64,000 nucleotides of DNA from Streptomyces sp. MRC013 (GTDB lineage Bacteria > Actinomycetota > Actinomycetes > Streptomycetales > Streptomycetaceae): contig NZ_CP094264.1 in assembly GCF_023614235.1 (NCBI RefSeq), positions 620,001 to 684,000 of the forward strand. The letters run 5' to 3'. The notes beneath the pieces were generated by a model, which made no database searches, was not told where the DNA came from, and was given only the letters and a program-made list of their open reading frames with translations. The translations under genes and the position numbers were made by a program. Shown one piece after another: positions 25,023-33,998 of this stretch (positions are counted from its first letter, which is position 1; each line of letters starts with the position of its first letter).

Positions 25023-27322
25023 TTGACCCGCGCCATGCGGGTGCGAGCGCTGCTCGCCCTCGCCGTCGTCGCCCTGTCCGTCTACATCGCCCTGACCGTC
25101 CCGGCCCGCCTGGGCCTCGATCTGCGCGGCGGCACGCAGATCGTGCTGGAGACCCGCGACTCCCCCACCGCCGCCGCCGACGCGAACGCCACCGACCGCA
25201 CCGTGGAGGTGCTGCGCCGCCGTATCGACGCGCTCGGCGTCGCCGAACCCGTCCTGACCCGGTCCGGCGACCGCCGGATCATCGTCGAGCTGCCCGGCGT
25301 GCAGGACCCGCGCGAGGCCGCCGACGTACTGGGCCGCACGGCCCAGCTCACCTTCCACCCCGTCGTCGGAACGGCCGACGCGCCCCCGGACGGGCCCGGG
25401 CGGCCCCGGCCGGAGCGGCCCGGGGAGCTGGTCCTGGCCGACGAGTCCGGCGGCCGGCTGCGGTTGGGGCCGCCGGCGCTGACCGGGGCCGACGTGGCCG
25501 AGGCGAAGGCCGTGATCGACACGGAGCGGGGCATGGGCTGGTATGTGGACGTCGAGTTCGAGGACGGGGGCGGTGACCGGTGGGCGCGGCTGACGGGCAA
25601 GGCGGCGTGCGCCGCGCCCGGCGACCCGGCCCGGCGCGTCGCGATCGTGCTGGACCGGGAGGTCATCTCGTCACCGCAGGTGGAGGAGACCGTCGGCTGC
25701 GGCACCGGCATCGTCGGCGGCTCGACCCGCATCACGGGCGGTTTCTCCGCCGACGAGGCGCGCGAGCTGGCGCTGCTGGTCAACGGAGGTGCGCTGCCCG
25801 TCCCGGTGGAGACGGTCGAGCAGCGCACGGTCGGCCCGACGCTGGGCGCGGAGGCGATCCGCGGCAGTGCGCAGGCCGCCGCGGTCGGCACGGCCCTCAC
25901 CGGTCTGTTCATCATCGCCGTCTACCGGCTCCTGGGCGGCCTGGCCGTGGTGGCGCTGGCCTGCTACGGCGTGATCTCGTACGCCGCGCTGGCCGCGCTC
26001 GGCGCGACGCTGACCCTGCCGGGCCTGGCCGGGTTCGTGCTGGCGATCGGCATGGCCGTCGACGCGAACGTCCTGGTCTTCGAACGGGCCCGGGAGGAGT
26101 ACGCGCGGCGCGGGGCCGCCCGCCGCAGCCTGCGCTCGGCGCTGGCGACCGGCTTCCGGCAGGCCTTCAGCGCCATCGCGGACTCCAACATCACCACGCT
26201 CATCGCGGCGGTCCTGCTGTTCCTGCTGGCGTCCGGTCCGGTCCGGGGCTTCGGGGTGACGCTCGGCATCGGTGTGCTGGCGTCGATGGTGAGCGCGCTG
26301 GTCGTGACGCGCGCCCTGGCGGACTTCGCGGTGGCCCGTGCGGCGGTGCGGCGGCGCCCGCGGCTGTCGGGCATCGGCGACACGGGGGCGGTGCGGGAGC
26401 GGCTGCTGCGCCGCGACCCGGACCTGATGGGCCGCCGCCGCCGCTGGCTCGCCGTGTCGGCGGCCGCCCTGCTGCTGTCGGTCGCCGGGATCTTCGTGCG
26501 GGGGCTGGACCTCGGGGTGGAGTTCACCGGCGGGCGCCTCGTGGAGTACTCCACCTCGTCGCCGGTGGACGTCGACCGGGCGCGGGACGCGCTGGCCGAC
26601 GCCGGGTTCCCGCGGGCCGTGGTGCAGACGTCCGGCGAGGGCGGGCTGACGGTGCGCACGGACGGGATGTCGAACGAGGAGGCGGCGCGGATCGGCGAGA
26701 CCGTCGGCGAACTGGCCGGGGGAAGGCGGAGAAGGTCCGCGACGAGCTGATCGGGCCGAGCCTCGGCGCGGAGCTGCGCCGGGGCGCCCTGATCGCCCTC
26801 GCGGTGGCCGTGGGCGCGCAGCTGCTGTACCTGGCGGTCCGGTTCCGCTGGCAGCTGGGGACGGCGGCGGTGGTGGCGATGGTCCACGACGCGGTGATCC
26901 TCGTCGGGGTGTTCGCCTGGCTGGGCAAGCCGGTCGACGGGGTGTTCCTGGCGGCGCTGCTGACGGTCATCGGCTACTCGGTGAACGACTCCGTCGTCGT
27001 GTTCGACCGGATCCGCGAGCTGCGGGCGGCCCACCGGGGGACGTCCTTCGCACGGGTGACCAACACGGCGCTGCTCCAGACCGTGCCGCGCACGCTGAAC
27101 ACGGGCATGGGCGCGGTGTTCATCCTGGCCGCGCTGGTGGTGCTGGGCACCGGGTCGCTGACGGACTTCGCGCTGGCCCTGCTGATCGGCATCGTCGTGG
27201 GCACGTATTCGTCGATGCTGACCGCCGCCCCGCTGGCCGTGGAACTGCAGGCGCTCGGCGGACCCCGGGCGCGGGGCGGCGGGGGGAGGCCGGTCCGGGA
27301 GAAGGAGCCGAACCGCGTCTGA
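25023..27322 (+). CDS. secDF: SecDF fusion protein, protein-export membrane subunit (one-base frameshift)
   Basis: Proton-driven accessory subunit of the Sec translocon that pulls exported proteins outward. The SecD half opens with a membrane helix and GLDLRGGTQIVLE, the P1 domain with RTVEVLRRRIDALGVAEPV, and helices with GMAVDANVLVFERAREE (the D519-type proton-path motif). The SecF half starts near residue 475 with GLDLGVEFTGGRLVEYS and has VIGYSVNDSVVVFDRIRE. After GETVGELAG the frame is lost; restoring a sixth G in the run at 26718-26722 gives GGKAEKVRDELIGPSLGAEL and a 766-residue protein. Streptomycetes usually have separate secD and secF plus a fused paralogue like this. TTG at 25023 (GGAGG 4-5 bases before) or ATG at 25035 are both possible starts. 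Confidence 0.88.
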
Positions 27323-27323
27323 G

Positions 27324-27362
27324 GCGCGGGGCGGCCCGGCCCCGGGGCGGGCCGCCCCGCGC
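27324..27362 (+). terminator. 15-bp stem terminator after secDF
   Basis: GCGCGGGGCGGCCCG (27324-27338), nine-base loop, exact complement at 27348-27362, starting two bases after the secDF stop codon. Confidence 0.8.
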
Positions 27363-27498
27363 GGAAGCCCGGTGGTCCCGTGTCCGCCGCCGCTCCGAGA
27401 GGCGGTGCCGTCGCCGTCTCCTGACCGGTGGTCGGGGGCGGCGGCCCCACCGGACGGGGAACGGCCCCCGTGGCCTCCCCCGTCGTTCCCGCCGGCGT

Positions 27499-27994
27499 CT
27501 ACCCGGCGATCCCTCCGACCGCGTCGATCCCGCTCCGCGGGCCGGGCCCGGGGACCGCCGGGGGCACGGAGTAGGTGACCGTCGCGGTGGCTGCCAGGGT
27601 GCCGGCGCCGTCGCGGAGTTCCGCGAGGACGACGCAGAGGCTCCTGCCGAACTTGGCCATCCTCGCGTGCGTGCGGAGCAGGCCGGGGCGGGGGGCGGTT
27701 GAGGTAGCTGATCTGGAGGGAGCTGGTCAGGGCCGTGAGGGTGGGGCTCCCCAGACGGGCGTTGACGAGGAGGAAGGCGGCCAGGTCGACGAGGGCGGCC
27801 TGTTCGGGGCCGGAGACCGTGCCGCCGGGGCGGAGGCGGAGGCGGGTGCCGTCGGCCTCCATGGTGAGGTGGGTCGAAGTGGCCTCGGTGACGTGGCAGG
27901 CGGTGTAGTCCTCGAAGTCCCGCGCGACCATCTCGTTGAGCGCGGTCGCGGTCATCGGGGCGTCGTCGGCCGGGGCGGTCGACTCGGTGGGCAC
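27499..27994 (-). CDS. Hotdog-fold thioesterase, PaaI/YiiD-like (one-base frameshift)
   Basis: Predicted acyl-CoA thioesterase. GTG at 27992-27994 follows GGAAGG. The N-terminal half (MVARDFEDYTACHVTEATST, then GGTVSGPEQAALVDLAAFLL, the hotdog helix with GG-x-x-x-x-P-x-x-A pattern, then TSSLQISYLNRP) is followed after the shift by RTHARMAKFGRSLCVVLAEL and LAATATVTYSVP to a TAG at 27499. The gene has one base too many; the six-base run at 27690-27695 (C on the coding strand) is the likely site, giving about 164 residues. It begins 23 bases downstream of the aminotransferase stop on the same strand, so the two form an operon. Substrate unknown. Confidence 0.75.
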
Positions 27995-28017
27995 GGGGAT
28001 CCCTTCCGGAGCGCGGG

Positions 28018-29205
28018 TTACGCGAAGGTCTTGGCCAGACGGCGCAGGCCCTCGGTGATCTCCTCGGGAGGGTGGGCGGTGAAGGACAGGCGCAGGGTGG
28101 CCGGGTCCGGGGTGCCGGCGAAGAACGGGGCGCCGGGGACGTAGGCCACCTCGTGACCGACGGCGACGTGGAGGAGCCGGGTGGCGTCGTGGCCCTCGGG
28201 CAGGGCGACCCAGACGAACATGCCGCCCGCCGGGTGGTTCCAGCGGCTGCCGGGGGGCAGGGCGGTGGGCAGGCCGTCGAGGAGGGCGTCGCGGCGTTCC
28301 CGGTAGGCGTCGCAGATGGTCCCGATGTGGGCGTCCAGGTCGCTGTCGCGCAGGTAGCGTGCGGCCACGGCCTGGTCGACGGTGGAGGTGTGGAGGTCGG
28401 CGGCCTGCTTGGCGAGGACGCAGGACCGGCGGATGGCCGCGGGGGCGCGGAGGTATCCGAGGCGCAGGCCCGGGGCCATGATCTTGGAGAAGGAACCGAG
28501 CAGGATGGTGCGGTCGGACGCGGCGGGGGACGCGGCGATCCAGGGCACCTGCTCCCCGTCGTAGCGGAGTTCGCCGTAGGGGTCGTCTTCGACGATCCAG
28601 AAGCCGTGCCGGGCGGCGGCCTCGGCGACGGCGGTGCGCCGCGCGGCCGGGAGCGTGCGGCCGGTGGGGTTCTGGAAGGTGGGGACCAGGTAGAGCAGCT
28701 TGGCCGGTTCGCGCGCGACGATCTCGTCCAGGGCCTCGGGGATGACGCCGTCGTCGTCGGTGGGGACGGGGACGACGCGGGCGCCGGCGAAACCGAAGGT
28801 CTGGAGGGCGGCCAGGTAGCAGGGGTCCTCGACGAGCACGACGTCGCCGGGCTCCAGGGCGGTCGTGGTGATGAGGGTGAGGGCCTGTTGCGATCCCGTC
28901 GTGATCACCAGGTCGTCGGGGTCGGTGGGCAGTGCCCGTGCCGTGAGGCGCCGTGCGACGGCCTCGCGCAGGTCGGCGTCGCCCTCGGTGGTGGAGTACT
29001 GGAGGACCCGGCCGGGGGCGTCGGCCAGTACGCGGTCCAAGGCGGCCCTGAGGCCGTCGACGTCGAACAGCTCCGGAGCCGGAAGTCCCCCTGCGAAGGA
29101 GATCACTTCAGGGCGTGCGGTAAGCGACAGGATGTCCCGCACCGGCGAGGAGGCGACATTGGCCAGGCGGGAAGCGACGGCGGGCGGGGGAACAGGATGC
29201 CTCAT
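28018..29205 (-). CDS. PLP-dependent class I/II aminotransferase (LysN / 2-aminoadipate type)
   Basis: 395-residue fold-type I aminotransferase. EVISFAGGLPAPELFDVDGL is the hallmark N-terminus of the 2-aminoadipate/MocR-like aminotransferase group; TTGSQQALTLI and VEDPCYLAALQTF hold the cofactor-binding region, YLVPTFQNPTGRTL the conserved Asn-Pro-x-Gly, DDPYGELRYDG the Asp/Tyr pair, and LLGSFSKIMAPGLRLGYLR the Schiff-base lysine. There is no N-terminal GntR domain, so it is an enzyme, not a MocR regulator. The ATG at 29203-29205 has no Shine-Dalgarno but a -10-like hexamer six bases upstream, implying a leaderless mRNA. It is divergent from the biosynthetic operon at 29751; membership of that pathway is possible but unsupported. 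Confidence 0.9.
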   Translation of the reverse strand: MRHPVPPPAVASRLANVASSPVRDILSLTARPEVISFAGGLPAPELFDVDGLRAALDRVLADAPGRVLQYSTTEGDADLREAVARRLTARALPTDPDDLVITTGSQQALTLITTTALEPGDVVLVEDPCYLAALQTFGFAGARVVPVPTDDDGVIPEALDEIVAREPAKLLYLVPTFQNPTGRTLPAARRTAVAEAAARHGFWIVEDDPYGELRYDGEQVPWIAASPAASDRTILLGSFSKIMAPGLRLGYLRAPAAIRRSCVLAKQAADLHTSTVDQAVAARYLRDSDLDAHIGTICDAYRERRDALLDGLPTALPPGSRWNHPAGGMFVWVALPEGHDATRLLHVAVGHEVAYVPGAPFFAGTPDPATLRLSFTAHPPEEITEGLRRLAKTFA

Positions 29206-29211
29206 GCGGCA

Positions 29212-29239
29212 AGCATATAGAGGCCCAGGTGACTGTCCA
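29212..29239 (-). promoter_or_regulatory. Candidate leaderless promoter of the aminotransferase gene
   Basis: On the reverse strand TGGACA (29234-29239), 16 bases, TATGCT (29212-29217), then six bases to the ATG, placing the transcription start on the start codon. No Shine-Dalgarno is present, which agrees. Confidence 0.45.
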
Positions 29240-29556
29240 GGCCGTGGACGGGCCGGGAGCCGTCGTACGGGGTGGCCCGGCCCGCCCGCTCCGGTTTCTT
29301 CTTCGGCCTGATATTCGAGTCCGCGGTTCCGCGCAGAGGATTGCGCGCGGGAGCGCCTGACTTGTTTTCGGCGAGGGGGTCCGAGCACGCGCGCCGACCG
29401 GAGGCGGTGGAAATCCGCCGCAGGTGGGGGGGCAGTGGACGGAGCGGGTTCCACGGGGGGACGGGGTCGTCGTCCGCTGCGAGGGGAGGAGGGAACGGGG
29501 GTGCGATCCCGACATCCTTCAGCAACATATCGGCCACTGCGGCCGAGAGGGTTCCA

Positions 29557-29585
29557 TTGATTGGCCGTCCCGGTGTGTCTATCGT
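29557..29585 (+). promoter_or_regulatory. Candidate housekeeping-type promoter of the biosynthetic operon
   Basis: TTGATT (29557-29562), 17 bases, TATCGT (29580-29585). It would give a leader of about 160 bases before the ATG at 29751, long enough to contain the 29689 hairpin. Confidence 0.4.
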
Positions 29586-29688
29586 CAGCCCGACCCACCG
29601 AGAAAAGGCGTTGATCGGCGCCACGGAAGCCGAAGTCGGAATTTAAGGTTCCGTTCGAGCCGCACGAAATCCCCGTCCATGTTTTCTC

Positions 29689-29725
29689 CGCCGAGTCCGG
29701 TGATCAGGTGCACCCGGACTCGGCG
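29689..29725 (+). promoter_or_regulatory. Strong 12-bp leader hairpin just before the biosynthetic operon's first RBS
   Basis: CGCCGAGTCCGG (29689-29700), a 13-base loop, and the exact complement CCGGACTCGGCG (29714-29725). The GAGGGG ribosome-binding site starts eight bases later. Its location between promoter and first gene suggests attenuation, leader stabilisation, or protection from upstream transcription. Confidence 0.6.
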
Positions 29726-29750
29726 GGACGAGTGAGGGGCAGAAACGCGC

Positions 29751-30470
29751 ATGTCATCCACCATTCCGAATGACGAGGTCGTCGTGGTGCGGACTCCTGC
29801 GGAATTCCTCGCGATGCCCGAGGACTACCAGGAGATCGCGATCCGGGGAATGATCGTCAATACCGAGGGCGAGCTCTCGGGCGGCGACGACTACGTACAG
29901 GTCTTCCTGCCGCTGGCGCCGAACGCCGAGGAGCGGCAGGTCTGCGCGGAACGGGCAGTCGAGGAGTACGACCACTACAAGATCGGCAAGCGTGTCCTCG
30001 CCGACATCGGCGTCGACACGACCTACATGGAGAAGCAGACGCTCGCCGAGCGGAAACTCTTCGCAGGCCATGAGTTCCACGCGTGCACCACCTGGGCCGA
30101 GCGCGGCGTCTTCTCCTACATCGGCGAGGAGACGGCGATGGTGATGATCTCCGAGTTCGCCCGGAGCAGTTACAAGCCGTGGGCCGAGGCCGTCCGCACC
30201 ATCGTCCTCGACGAGAAGGTCCACATCGCGCACGGGGCGCGGGTCTGCCGCAGCCTGGCGGCGACGGACGAGGGCCGTGAGGAGCTGCAGCAGGCGCTGG
30301 ACCGGCTGTGGCCCGGTTTCGAGCGCATCTTCGGCAGCTCGCGGTCCGAGCGCTCCCGCATGGCCGTCCGCTACGGACTGCGGCAGACGACGAACGGGCA
30401 GGCGCGGGACGTCTGGCGGGAGAAGGTGACGCCGCGCATCAGGAACCTGGGGCTGAAGGTTCCCGAGTAG
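29751..30470 (+). CDS. PaaA-like ferritin-fold diiron protein (putative oxygenase)
   Basis: 239-residue protein of the phenylacetyl-CoA epoxidase catalytic-subunit (PF05138) type. Two E-x-x-H motifs are exactly placed for a dinuclear iron site: E72-Y-D-H75 in AVEEYDHYKIG and E155-K-V-H158 in VLDEKVHIAHG, 83 residues apart; E39 and E126/E127 are candidates for the remaining ligands. The helical ferritin-like core spans residues ~25-185. It is the first gene of the operon, ahead of a radical SAM enzyme and a dedicated ACP. The usual paaBCDE partner genes are absent, so I infer that it oxidises a carrier- or CoA-bound acyl chain rather than phenylacetyl-CoA. ATG at 29751 with GAGGGG. Confidence 0.8.
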   Translation: MSSTIPNDEVVVVRTPAEFLAMPEDYQEIAIRGMIVNTEGELSGGDDYVQVFLPLAPNAEERQVCAERAVEEYDHYKIGKRVLADIGVDTTYMEKQTLAERKLFAGHEFHACTTWAERGVFSYIGEETAMVMISEFARSSYKPWAEAVRTIVLDEKVHIAHGARVCRSLAATDEGREELQQALDRLWPGFERIFGSSRSERSRMAVRYGLRQTTNGQARDVWREKVTPRIRNLGLKVPE

Positions 30471-30553
30471 GGCGGGACGCACCGGAGTGCCGCGTGCCGG
30501 AAGCGGCCACAACAGCGCGTTCCGACGATTCCGAGGACGAGGAGCACACCCCC

Positions 30554-31663
30554 ATGGCAACGTCCGTCACGATCGGCAAACGCCCCCTCACCCGCAGGGA
30601 GGCCAAGGAGCGCACGGCCGCCCTGCTGGCGCAGCGGCCGGATCTGGCCGACCGGCTGCACCGCCTGCGCCGGCTCGGACGCACCGTCCGCTCGTGCGAG
30701 GTCCACCTGACCAACACGTGCAACATCCGCTGCAAGGGCTGCTGGTACTTCGAAGGCGGCTTCGACACGGCGGTCAGGGAGCTGTCCGACGTCGGCAAGA
30801 TCAAGGCCTTCGCCCGGAGGCTGCGGGACGACGGCGTCAACCAGGCGACGCTGATCGGCGGTGAACCCACGCTGGTCCTGCGCCGGGTGGAGGCGTTCGT
30901 CGAGGAGCTCCCCTACATCACCGTCTCCACCAACGGGCTGCGGCCGATGCCCGTACAGGGCTTCGAGCACATCGCGATCGCCGTCAGCGTCTTCGGCGGC
31001 GGGCCGCTCGACGACGACCTGCGCGCCATCCGCGTCAACGGGTCGAAGTTCACCGGTCTGTTCGACACGGCGCTGTCCCACTACCGCGACGACCCCCGGG
31101 TGCTGTTCATCTTCGCTCTCTCCGAGGCCGGCCTGCCCCACCTGGAACCGACGGTCCGGAAGATCGAGGACAACGGCAACATCGTCACGTTCAACTTCTA
31201 CAGTGAGCACGGCTCCGACCACCCGATCCGGATCGAGAACGAGCGCCGGGTGCTGGAGGAGGCGCTGCGGGTCAAGGAGTTGTACCCGCGGACGGTGGTG
31301 AGCCACCCCTACTTCATCCGCACCCTCGTCACCGGCACCTCCCACTGGGGCGCCCGTTTCGGCTACGACGTCTGTCCGAGTCTGAGCGTGGACCACCCGG
31401 CCCACGAGGAGCGCGTCGCCAACGGCAATCCGGTGATCCCCGGCTTCGCGGCCTGGGGAGCCGACTACGAGTCGCTGCAGTTCTGCTGCACCTCCGGGGA
31501 CTGCGGCGGCTGCCGGGACAGCCAGGCCGTCTACAGCTGGCTGGTGGTCAGCGCCAACCGGTTCCTGGACGGCGCGGAGCGGCTGGAGGAGTGGCTGGAG
31601 ATCACGGAGAGCTACTGGCGGCAGTGGCACTGGTCGCCGTTGCACGCCACCAAGGCGGCGTAG
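30554..31663 (+). CDS. Radical SAM enzyme with cysteine-rich C-terminus
   Basis: 369-residue radical S-adenosylmethionine protein. The cluster-binding motif is C56-N-I-R-C60-K-G-C63-W, followed by the SAM-site motif LIGGEPTLVLRR and TVSTNGLRPMP. The core barrel runs to about residue 230. Later cysteines (YDVCPSLS near 275 and FCCTSGDCGGCRDSQ near 315-328) resemble the auxiliary iron-sulphur sites of SPASM/twitch enzymes, so a second cluster is likely. No B12-binding domain is present. It lies 83 bases after the diiron gene and 57 before the ACP. Chemistry cannot be deduced: options include C-C bond formation, epimerisation or dehydrogenation on the acyl chain or an amino-acid unit. The start ATG has GAGGAG about 12 bases upstream. 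Confidence 0.88.
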   Translation: MATSVTIGKRPLTRREAKERTAALLAQRPDLADRLHRLRRLGRTVRSCEVHLTNTCNIRCKGCWYFEGGFDTAVRELSDVGKIKAFARRLRDDGVNQATLIGGEPTLVLRRVEAFVEELPYITVSTNGLRPMPVQGFEHIAIAVSVFGGGPLDDDLRAIRVNGSKFTGLFDTALSHYRDDPRVLFIFALSEAGLPHLEPTVRKIEDNGNIVTFNFYSEHGSDHPIRIENERRVLEEALRVKELYPRTVVSHPYFIRTLVTGTSHWGARFGYDVCPSLSVDHPAHEERVANGNPVIPGFAAWGADYESLQFCCTSGDCGGCRDSQAVYSWLVVSANRFLDGAERLEEWLEITESYWRQWHWSPLHATKAA

Positions 31664-31720
31664 CCCGCGAGGCCACGGCCCCCGGTCCCCCGCGTCCCGT
31701 ACGAGAAGGGCACACCATCC

Positions 31721-31966
31721 ATGCTTGACCACGCCGCGATCGAGAAGTTCGTCAACGACGCCCTGGTGGAACTCGGCGTCGACGAGGCGGACGTCTCCCC
31801 GGACGCCGCGCTCGACGACCTGGAGATCGACTCGCTCGACACGGTCGAACTGGCGCAGGCGATCAGGAAGGACCTGAAGATCCCGGTGAAGATGAAGGAC
31901 TTCGACGGCCTCGACACCGTCGGCCAGATCCTCAGGCTCTGCTACGAGAAGGCCGGACTTGAGTGA
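31721..31966 (+). CDS. Dedicated acyl carrier protein
   Basis: 81-residue acidic four-helix protein. LDDLEIDSLDTVELAQAI contains the D-S-L motif whose serine (about residue 37) takes the 4'-phosphopantetheine arm. It is divergent from typical FabC-type ACPs (helix III MKDFDGLDTVGQILRLCYEK), as expected for a pathway-specific carrier. ATG at 31721 with GAGAAGG. Its stop (31964-31966) overlaps the TTG start of the ketosynthase, so carrier and ketosynthase are translationally coupled. It should carry the chain handled by the surrounding ketosynthases, reductase, diiron and radical SAM proteins. Confidence 0.9.
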   Translation: MLDHAAIEKFVNDALVELGVDEADVSPDAALDDLEIDSLDTVELAQAIRKDLKIPVKMKDFDGLDTVGQILRLCYEKAGLE

Positions 31967-33998
31967 CGCGGCGGGGGCGGTGGTGACGGGCTTCGGCGCG
32001 GTCACCCCGCTCGGTGTCGGCGCCGACGCGCTGCACGAGCGGGCCGTCGCCGGGGAGAGCGCACTGCACGGCGGGCTCGGCTCCTGCGACGGCTTCCGCC
32101 CCTGCGACCACCTCTCCCGTCACCTCGTGCGCCGCACCGACCGTTTCACGCAGTTCACGCTGGTGGCGGCGGACGAAGCGCTGGCGCGGGCCGGCTGGAC
32201 CCCCGGCGGGCTCCCGTACGACGCCGCGCGCGTCGCCTGCGTCATCGGCTGCGGGCTCGGCGGTACGGCCAGTTTCGAGGCGCAGGGCGCGGTCCTCGCG
32301 GAGCAGGGCGCCGAGTACGTTTCGGCCCTGACGGTGCCGCGGATGATGGCCAACGCCGCCGCATCGCACCTGTCGATGCGGTACGGGCTCACAGGCGAGT
32401 CGCTGTGTGTGGCCTCCGCCTGCAGCAGTGGTGCGCAGGCCGTCGGTGCGGGACTGCGGCTGCTGGCCGCGGGCGCGGCGGACGCCGTCGTGGTGGGCGG
32501 CGCGGAGGCGTCGACGTCGGAGCTCGTCGGAGCCGCCTTCCGCAACACCGGGGCGCTCTCCCCCACCGGTCGGTGCCTGCCGTTCGACACGGACCGGGAC
32601 GGCTTCGTCATCGGGGAGGGCGCGGGCGTCCTCGTACTGGAGACGGCCGGCGGCGCCGCCCGGCGCGGGGCCGAGGCGCTCGGCGCCGTGCGCGGCTACG
32701 GCGCCACCTCCGACGCCCACCACCTCACCGCCCCCGATCCCGGCGGCGGCCCGGCCGCCGAGGCCGTCGTCCAGGCTCTGCGCCGGGCCGGAACGGCACC
32801 CGGGGAGCTGGACTACCTCAACGCCCACGGCACCGGCACCCCGCTCAACGACCGGCTGGAGTGCGACGCCCTGCGCCTGGCCCTCGGCGGCGACGTACTG
32901 GCCCGCGTCCCGATGTCGTCCAGCAAGGGCGCCCTCGGGCACCTCTTCGGTGCGGCCGGAGCGGTGGAGGCCATCGCCACGCTGCAGGCGCTGCGCCACG
33001 GCGTCGCGCCCCCGACCGCCGGCCTGCGGCAGCCGGACGAGCGCCTCGGCGAGCTGGACCTGGTCCGGACGGCGCGCGAACTGCCCCGCGGGCGGCCGCG
33101 GGTGGGTCTGTCGACGTCGTTCGGTTTCGGGGGCCACAACGCGGCGCTCGTGCTCTCCACCCCCCGACCGACGAAAGGCCGTAGTGCGATGCTCGGTTTC
33201 GAAGGACGCCGCTACCTCGTGACCGGGGTCCTCAACGACGACTCCATCGCCTGGCACACCGCCAAGGCCCTCCAGGAGGCGGGCTCGGAGGTGCTGCTGA
33301 CCGGGTTCGGCCGGACGCGGCGGATCACCGAGGCCGCGGCGGCCGGGTTGCCCCGCCCCGCCGACGTCCTCGAACTCGACGCCACCCGGCCGGACGACCT
33401 CACCCGGCTGGCCGAAGTCCTGGAGGACAGGTGGGGCGCGGTCGACGGCGTCCTGCACGCGATCGCCGCCGCCCCGCAGTCCGCGCTGAGCGGCAACTTC
33501 CTCACCACTCCCGTCGAGGACGCCGCCCACGCCCTGCACACGGCGGCCGTGTCCCTGCACGGGCTCACCACCGCCCTGGCCCCGCTGCTGGCGAAGAACC
33601 GGGGCAGCGTCGTCGGGCTGGACTTCGACTCCTCCGGCGCCTGGCCCGGCTACGACTGGATGGGCGTCGGCAAGGCCGCGCTCGGCGCCGTCTGCCGCTA
33701 CCTCGCCCTCTACCTCGGCGGCAGCGGCATCCGCGTGAACCTCGTCGCCGCCGGGCCCGTGGAGACGGTCGCGGGGTCCGCCGTCAGCACCTTCGGCACC
33801 ATCGCCGACCGCTGGGAGCGGGAGGCGCCGCTCGGCTGGGACCGCGCCGACGTGCGGCGCCTGACCGGGCCCGTCCTCTTCCTGCTCTCCGATCTCGCCG
33901 CCACCGTCACCGGTGAGATCGTGCACGCCGACGGTGGTATGCACGCCGTCCGCATGGGTGCGGGCGACCGGACCCGCCGGAAGGGGGACGCACGATGA
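31959..33998 (+). CDS. FabF-type ketosynthase read in frame into a FabI-type enoyl-ACP reductase
   Basis: One uninterrupted frame of 679 codons. Residues ~1-405 are a beta-ketoacyl-ACP synthase II with an intact Cys-His-His set: VASACSSGAQAVGAG, NAHGTGTPLNDRLECD and SSKGALGHLFGAAGA; it ends FGFGGHNAALVLS. After a short linker (TPRPTKGRSA) residues ~411-679 are an NADH-dependent FabI-like SDR: YLVTGVLNDDSIAWHTAKAL, catalytic Y-x6-K in YDWMGVGKAALGA, and AAGPVETVAGSAVSTFG. An ATG at 33189 starts the reductase and has GAAAGG upstream. One extra C in the C-run before it (about 33160-33170) would make the ketosynthase stop at a TAG four bases before that ATG, so the fusion may be a homopolymer artefact. 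TTG start at 31959, overlapping the ACP gene. Confidence 0.85.
   Translation: MSDAAGAVVTGFGAVTPLGVGADALHERAVAGESALHGGLGSCDGFRPCDHLSRHLVRRTDRFTQFTLVAADEALARAGWTPGGLPYDAARVACVIGCGLGGTASFEAQGAVLAEQGAEYVSALTVPRMMANAAASHLSMRYGLTGESLCVASACSSGAQAVGAGLRLLAAGAADAVVVGGAEASTSELVGAAFRNTGALSPTGRCLPFDTDRDGFVIGEGAGVLVLETAGGAARRGAEALGAVRGYGATSDAHHLTAPDPGGGPAAEAVVQALRRAGTAPGELDYLNAHGTGTPLNDRLECDALRLALGGDVLARVPMSSSKGALGHLFGAAGAVEAIATLQALRHGVAPPTAGLRQPDERLGELDLVRTARELPRGRPRVGLSTSFGFGGHNAALVLSTPRPTKGRSAMLGFEGRRYLVTGVLNDDSIAWHTAKALQEAGSEVLLTGFGRTRRITEAAAAGLPRPADVLELDATRPDDLTRLAEVLEDRWGAVDGVLHAIAAAPQSALSGNFLTTPVEDAAHALHTAAVSLHGLTTALAPLLAKNRGSVVGLDFDSSGAWPGYDWMGVGKAALGAVCRYLALYLGGSGIRVNLVAAGPVETVAGSAVSTFGTIADRWEREAPLGWDRADVRRLTGPVLFLLSDLAATVTGEIVHADGGMHAVRMGAGDRTRRKGDAR

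Larger units (their letters stand above)
29206..29750. other. Divergent regulatory region of the 29751 operon
   Basis: 545 bases with noticeably more A/T than the surroundings. It holds a leaderless promoter for the aminotransferase (29212-29239), a candidate forward promoter (29557-29585), and a strong leader hairpin (29689-29725). No protein gene is supported here. Confidence 0.6.

Noticed and set aside
28018..29205. MocR-type transcriptional regulator
   Set aside because: The aminotransferase domain is complete and there is no N-terminal GntR helix-turn-helix.
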